From Paenibacillus camelliae (GTDB taxonomy: Bacteria > Bacillota > Bacilli > Paenibacillales > Paenibacillaceae): 64,000 nt of DNA. The translations under genes were made by a program, and so were the position numbers. Positions 61,259 to 64,000 of the stretch are shown here, piece by piece. The stretch is taken from assembly GCF_023715345.1 (NCBI RefSeq), contig NZ_JAMBNY010000011.1:98541-162540 (forward strand). The letters run 5' to 3'. A model generated the notes under the pieces. It was not told where the DNA came from. It saw only the letters and a program-made list of their open reading frames with translations, and did not search any database. How positions within the stretch are numbered: position 1 is the first letter of the stretch; each line of letters opens with the position of its first letter.

Positions 61259-61915
61259 ATGGATAATGTTAGAATCAACATTCTAATTGGAGTTCCGAAA
61301 AACTTTCTGTGGAAAATTGGCATTGAAAAGGCTATTAGCAGTATGCCTAGCTATTCAATTATCGGTGAATATGCAAGTGGTGAGGAGATCATTACAGCAT
61401 GTAAGGAATCAACCATTAGATTGCTCATACTCGATCAGCAGCTTAACGATATGACAGCTGTCGAGCTGCATGAACGTTTGATCTCCAAGAAAATAAACAT
61501 TCCGATTTTATTAATTGGAGACAATAAAACCATCGACACCGAAATTAGTGAGCTGTTCCAAATCGGAATCAAAGGTTATATTCTTAATAATTGCACTGAG
61601 GAGCAGCTTATGGATGCAATAACCCATGTGAGCAGAAATAAGGAATGGTGCTCACCAACCTGTAACCCTAGGCTTTTTATCTCAAAAAGCCTATCCAATA
61701 GATTCGATCATACCCGAAAAAAGATAACGCATCGAGAGCATGAAATATTAAATCTCATGATGAAGGGTCACAATAACAGTGAAATTTCTGATTTACTATG
61801 TCTAAGCATCAATACGGTGCAAAATCATATCTGTAATATCTACTCTAAATTCGGTGTTAGAGAGCGATTAAAAGCCATTAATTATGCGCTAAAGGAAGGA
61901 TTAATTGAGATTTAG
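61259..61915 (+). CDS. LuxR-type regulator with degenerate receiver domain
   Basis: A 218-aa NarL-like protein. The receiver keeps the phospho-acceptor-position Asp (RLLILDQQLNDM) but lacks the acidic pocket (INILIGVPKN instead of the usual Asp pair) and has Asn in place of the conserved Lys (KGYILNNCTEE). Phosphorylation is therefore doubtful. The LuxR HTH is intact (THREHEILNLMMKGHNNSEISDLLCLSINTVQNHICNIYSKFGV). No kinase is adjacent. It may sense a ligand or act constitutively as a cluster activator. Last gene of the rightward group, 21 nt after the monooxygenase gene. Confidence 0.85.
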   Translation: MDNVRINILIGVPKNFLWKIGIEKAISSMPSYSIIGEYASGEEIITACKESTIRLLILDQQLNDMTAVELHERLISKKINIPILLIGDNKTIDTEISELFQIGIKGYILNNCTEEQLMDAITHVSRNKEWCSPTCNPRLFISKSLSNRFDHTRKKITHREHEILNLMMKGHNNSEISDLLCLSINTVQNHICNIYSKFGVRERLKAINYALKEGLIEI

Positions 61916-62004
61916 TGCAGCACGACGATTAAAACTTCACTCCCCCATCGACGCCTTAGCTCGGATCAAGTATTCATAGCTCGTTACGATATCCCTTCCA
62001 CACA

Positions 62005-62033
62005 ACAAAAAAACCACCAGATCAACTGGTGGT
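62005..62033 (-). terminator. Terminator of the tRNA-Leu array
   Basis: ACCACCAG-ATCAA-CTGGTGGT stem followed on the minus strand by TTTTTTTGTT. It is duplicated almost exactly at 63079-63105. Confidence 0.88.
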
Positions 62034-62047
62034 GTCCAATTCGTATA

Positions 62048-62130
62048 TGGTGCGCGTGGAGGGACTTGAACCCCCACGGTCGCCCGCTAGATCCTAAGTC
62101 TAGTGCGTCTGCCAATTCCGCCACACGCGC
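62048..62130 (-). tRNA. tRNA-Leu(TAG), copy 1
   Basis: Type II tRNA with long variable arm. Acceptor GCGCGTG/CACGCGC, anticodon loop CTTAGGA (anticodon TAG), T-arm GGTTCAAGTCC, encoded CCA. Confidence 0.95.
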
Positions 62131-62173
62131 ACATTGTGTATACTCATATGAACTTGTCCTTTAAGGAGTTAAA

Positions 62174-62256
62174 TGGTGCGCGTGGAGGGACTTGAACCCC
62201 CACGGTCGCCCGCTAGATCCTAAGTCTAGTGCGTCTGCCAATTCCGCCACACGCGC
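62174..62256 (-). tRNA. tRNA-Leu(TAG), copy 2
   Basis: Identical in sequence to copies 1 and 3. The spacer of about 40 bp is nearly the same as the next one, indicating tandem duplication of a unit of about 124 bp. Confidence 0.95.
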
Positions 62257-62295
62257 ACATTGTATACTCATATGAACTTGTCCTTTAAGGGTTAA

Positions 62296-62378
62296 TGGTG
62301 CGCGTGGAGGGACTTGAACCCCCACGGTCGCCCGCTAGATCCTAAGTCTAGTGCGTCTGCCAATTCCGCCACACGCGC
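62296..62378 (-). tRNA. tRNA-Leu(TAG), copy 3
   Basis: Identical to copies 1 and 2, with anticodon TAG and encoded CCA. First of the three to be transcribed. Confidence 0.95.
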
Positions 62379-62486
62379 ACACCCAAAAATTGAGTACCTT
62401 TATAGAATACAGGATTGAAAAAGAAAAGTCAACTATTTTCCACTGTAAAATTTCTACACTAACATGCTTAATAATGTGCAATATGT

Positions 62487-62527
62487 TCAAGCCTTCTGCT
62501 GCATGAAGCATGTAGCAGAAGGCTTGA
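62487..62527 (-). terminator. Terminator of the IsdG-like gene
   Basis: TCAAGCCTTCTGCT pairs with AGCAGAAGGCTTGA, with an inner GCATG/CATGT stem, 30 nt past the gene stop. The T-tract is short. Confidence 0.7.
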
Positions 62528-62557
62528 TCTATTGCTATGATATGCCATCTTTGATTG

Positions 62558-62878
62558 CTATTCAGGCAAACTTGTCGTTGCAGCTACCTTAGCTGTAATA
62601 ATCTCGCTGCCCAAAATTGGACTTTCACCGGAAGGGGGACCTTGGTTAGCATGTGCCTGATGGAACATATCACTATTTCTCCATGCTTCGAAGCTTTCAT
62701 AAGTATCCCGGTACATATTCACATCCATAATGTCATGATCCTCATGATTAACGATCAGTACCTCTACTTTGTGAAAGCCTTCTAGCTTGTGCATAGGACT
62801 TGGTGCTGTAAAGCGAGGTGCCATTTTCTCAGCAAACCCCTTTTTGGTTTTGATACGATTGGTAACGACGATCATCAT
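62558..62878 (-). CDS. IsdG/HmoA-like heme monooxygenase (ABM domain)
   Basis: A 106-aa antibiotic-biosynthesis-monooxygenase-fold protein. It keeps the residues of the IsdG-type heme-degrading triad: Asn in VVTNRIKTKKGFAEKM (about residue 7), Trp in YESFEAWRNSDMF and His in FHQAHANQ. Closest by eye to Bacillus HmoA-type heme oxygenases that release iron from heme. AAGGAG precedes the ATG; ATG codons at 62878 and 62875 are both possible. It lies between tRNA-Leu copies 3 and 4. Confidence 0.85.
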   Translation of the reverse strand: MMIVVTNRIKTKKGFAEKMAPRFTAPSPMHKLEGFHKVEVLIVNHEDHDIMDVNMYRDTYESFEAWRNSDMFHQAHANQGPPSGESPILGSEIITAKVAATTSLPE

Positions 62879-63078
62879 CTTCACTCCTTCTTTTATAATA
62901 CTCCGATTAATTACGTAAGGAGCTTAATTAGCCCCTGTTAGCCCTATTAAGCAGTGTTGTTTAACGTGAAATTGTATGTACACTCTACACTCCTGGTAAC
63001 AACTATTATAGTATAAGCTAATTTCATCTTATTAATCAAAATTAGCAGGTGCTCTAATAAATAAAAACATAGAAATAC

Positions 63079-63105
63079 AAAAAAACCACCAGATTAACTG
63101 GTGGT
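63079..63105 (-). terminator. Terminator of the rRNA-linked tRNA array
   Basis: ACCACCAG-N5-CTGGTGGT stem with a T-tract on the minus strand. It differs by one base from the hairpin at 62005-62033 and precedes tRNA-Leu copy 4 in the same way. Confidence 0.88.
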
Positions 63106-63119
63106 GTCCAATTCGTATA

Positions 63120-63202
63120 TGGTGCGCGTGGAGGGACTTGAACCCCCACGGTCGCCCGCTAGATCCTAAGTCTAGTGCGTCTGCCAATTCCGCCACACGC
63201 GC
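63120..63202 (-). tRNA. tRNA-Leu(TAG), copy 4
   Basis: Same sequence as copies 1-3. The block from the terminator through this tRNA is a second copy of 62007-62130, offset by 1072 bp. Last tRNA of the array transcribed after 23S rRNA. Confidence 0.95.
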
Positions 63203-63216
63203 ACATTGTATAAAAC

Positions 63217-63292
63217 TGGTGAGCCATGAAGGACTCGAACCTTCGACACCCTGATTAAAAGTCAGGTGCTCTACCAACTGAGCTAATGGCTC
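63217..63292 (-). tRNA. tRNA-Lys(TTT)
   Basis: Acceptor GAGCCAT/ATGGCTC, anticodon loop CTTTTAA (anticodon TTT), encoded CCA. Confidence 0.95.
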
Positions 63293-63305
63293 TCATAAGA
63301 GAAAA

Positions 63306-63380
63306 TGGCTGGGGATCAAGGATTCGAACCTTGGAATGACGGAGTCAAAGTCCGTTGCCTTACCGCTTGGCTAATCCCCA
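63306..63380 (-). tRNA. tRNA-Gln(TTG)
   Basis: Acceptor TGGGGAT/ATCCCCA with U1-A72 typical of tRNA-Gln, anticodon loop CTTTGAC (anticodon TTG), encoded CCA. Confidence 0.95.
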
Positions 63381-63386
63381 TTATAA

Positions 63387-63462
63387 TGGTGGAGGATGAC
63401 GGGATCGAACCGCCGACCCTCTGCTTGTAAGGCAGATGCTCTCCCAGCTGAGCTAATCCTCC
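63387..63462 (-). tRNA. tRNA-Val(TAC)
   Basis: Acceptor GGAGGAT/ATCCTCC, anticodon loop CTTACAA (anticodon TAC), encoded CCA. Confidence 0.95.
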
Positions 63463-63466
63463 AATT

Positions 63467-63541
63467 TGGTGACCCGTAGGGGATTCGAACCCCTGTTACC
63501 TCCGTGAAAGGGAGGTGTCTTAACCCCTTGACCAACGGGCC
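63467..63541 (-). tRNA. tRNA-Glu(TTC)
   Basis: Acceptor GGCCCGT/ACGGGTC with one G-T pair, anticodon loop CTTTCAC (anticodon TTC), encoded CCA. Confidence 0.95.
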
Positions 63542-63578
63542 ATATTCATTTGTACGTCTTGTCCAACCATGTTGTAAA

Positions 63579-63654
63579 TGGAGCTCTCAACCGGGATCGA
63601 ACCGGTGACCTCATCCTTACCATGGATGCACTCTACCGACTGAGCTATGAGAGC
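63579..63654 (-). tRNA. tRNA-Thr(GGT)
   Basis: Acceptor GCTCTCA/TGAGAGC, anticodon stem CATCC/GGATG around ATGGTAA (anticodon GGT), encoded CCA. Confidence 0.93.
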
Positions 63655-63656
63655 AA

Positions 63657-63732
63657 TGGCTCCCCGAACAGGACTCGAACCTGTGACAACTCGATTAACA
63701 GTCGAGTGCTCTACCAACTGAGCTATCAGGGA
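63657..63732 (-). tRNA. tRNA-Asn(GTT)
   Basis: Acceptor TCCCTGA/TCGGGGA with one G-T pair, anticodon loop CTGTTAA (anticodon GTT), encoded CCA. First tRNA after the rRNA gene. Confidence 0.95.
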
Positions 63733-63892
63733 ACGATACAGTCGCTCACATTGTTCGCTATAAGCAAACAATATTGAAGGTTGTACCTTCAAAACTGGAT
63801 ATGAAAGTTGTGAATCTCCAAAGTAATCAAGCAGAAGCATATGCTTCCGATGTGACTTGTGAACCTTCGCTTGCGCTCCGTATTCAAAGTCT

Positions 63893-64000
63893 GTAGGATA
63901 AGCCCTCGACCGATTAGTACTGGTCAGCTCCATGCATTGCTGCACTTCCACCCCCAGCCTATCAACCTCGTCGTCTTCAAGGGGTCTTACTAATTGGGAA
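63893..64000 (-). rRNA. 23S ribosomal RNA, 3' end (partial)
   Basis: The minus strand carries the conserved 3' terminus of 23S rRNA, including GACGACGAGGTTGATAGGC, TGCAGCAATGCATGGAGCTG and ACCAGTACTAATCGGTCGAGG. It runs off the right edge. The next 150 bp before the tRNA-Asn gene contain no 5S rRNA sequence. Confidence 0.9.

Noticed and set aside
63032..63277. An 81-codon minus-strand frame
   Set aside because: It overlaps tRNA-Leu and tRNA-Lys genes and has no RBS.
63520..63951. A 143-codon minus-strand frame and a plus-strand partner at 63550-63777
   Set aside because: Both cover tRNA genes and the 23S rRNA end; not coding.

Overview
The window is chromosomal DNA from a spore-forming, low-to-moderate-GC Gram-positive bacterium of the Paenibacillus type. 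The signs are a YheC/YheD spore-associated ATP-grasp protein, SLH surface-layer domains, a copper-amine-oxidase-like stalk domain on a secreted hydrolase, a glmS ribozyme, a T-box leader, the cdaA-cdaR-glmM-glmS block and a sigW-rsiW pair. Genus-level placement is inference from gene content. No CRISPR array, phage module or plasmid origin is visible.

Layout. 1-4.4 kb: the edge of a very basic, Cys-containing ORF; a small Cys-containing peptide gene overlapping a DsbA/FrnE-like thiol oxidoreductase; a YheC/D protein; a quinone-oxidoreductase-type dehydrogenase divergent from a TetR regulator. 4.6-9.85 kb: histidine kinase, response regulator, ABC ATPase and two ABC-2 permeases, in the same order and sizes as the Bacillus linearmycin-resistance operon lnrJK-lnrLMN. 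9.9-19.1 kb: secreted, surface and small regulatory genes (UPF0303 protein, lipoprotein, CAP/SLH protein, stalked hydrolase, XRE plus two membrane proteins, MerR, P-loop kinase), many separated by strong hairpin terminators. 19.1-20.6 kb: an intact IS3-family (IS150-like) insertion sequence. 20.8-25.7 kb: a leftward group of MarR, flavin monooxygenase, NfsA-like nitroreductase, MFS pump and F420-type NADP oxidoreductase, with three matching operator-like boxes. 26.3-27.9 kb: an ATP-grasp enzyme behind a T-box leader, and an XRE regulator. 28.1-37 kb: glmS (with its ribozyme), glmM, cdaR, cdaA, rsiW, sigW and an HtrA-like protease, which together serve amino-sugar supply, c-di-AMP synthesis and the envelope-stress response. 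37.3-40.1 kb: ppc. 40.85-41.2 kb: four tRNAs.

The most unusual part is 41.4-61.9 kb. A leftward run of twelve genes encodes a dedicated type II acyl/polyene assembly line: malonyltransferase, ketoreductase, long ACP, AcpS-type phosphopantetheinyl transferase, two hotdog proteins, one complete ketosynthase, one Cys-less ketosynthase homologue, a ketosynthase fused to a dead chain-length-factor-like half, a KASIII homologue lacking the usual His, a CrtI-like FAD oxidoreductase and an MFS exporter. An RND pump lies beyond them. Divergently there are two TetR-like regulators, an SDR, an FAD monooxygenase and a LuxR-type regulator with a degenerate receiver. The first genes (MCAT-KR-ACP, then DH and KS) recall the streptococcal granadaene (cyl) logic and Gram-negative aryl-polyene loci, but no aromatic starter genes, glycosyltransferase or thioesterase are present. 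The product is probably a membrane-associated polyene pigment or lipid; this is inference.

61.9-64 kb: tRNA genes, including four copies of tRNA-Leu(TAG), an IsdG-like monooxygenase caught between two of the copies, and the 3' end of a 23S rRNA gene at the right edge (minus strand), with no 5S gene between it and the tRNAs.
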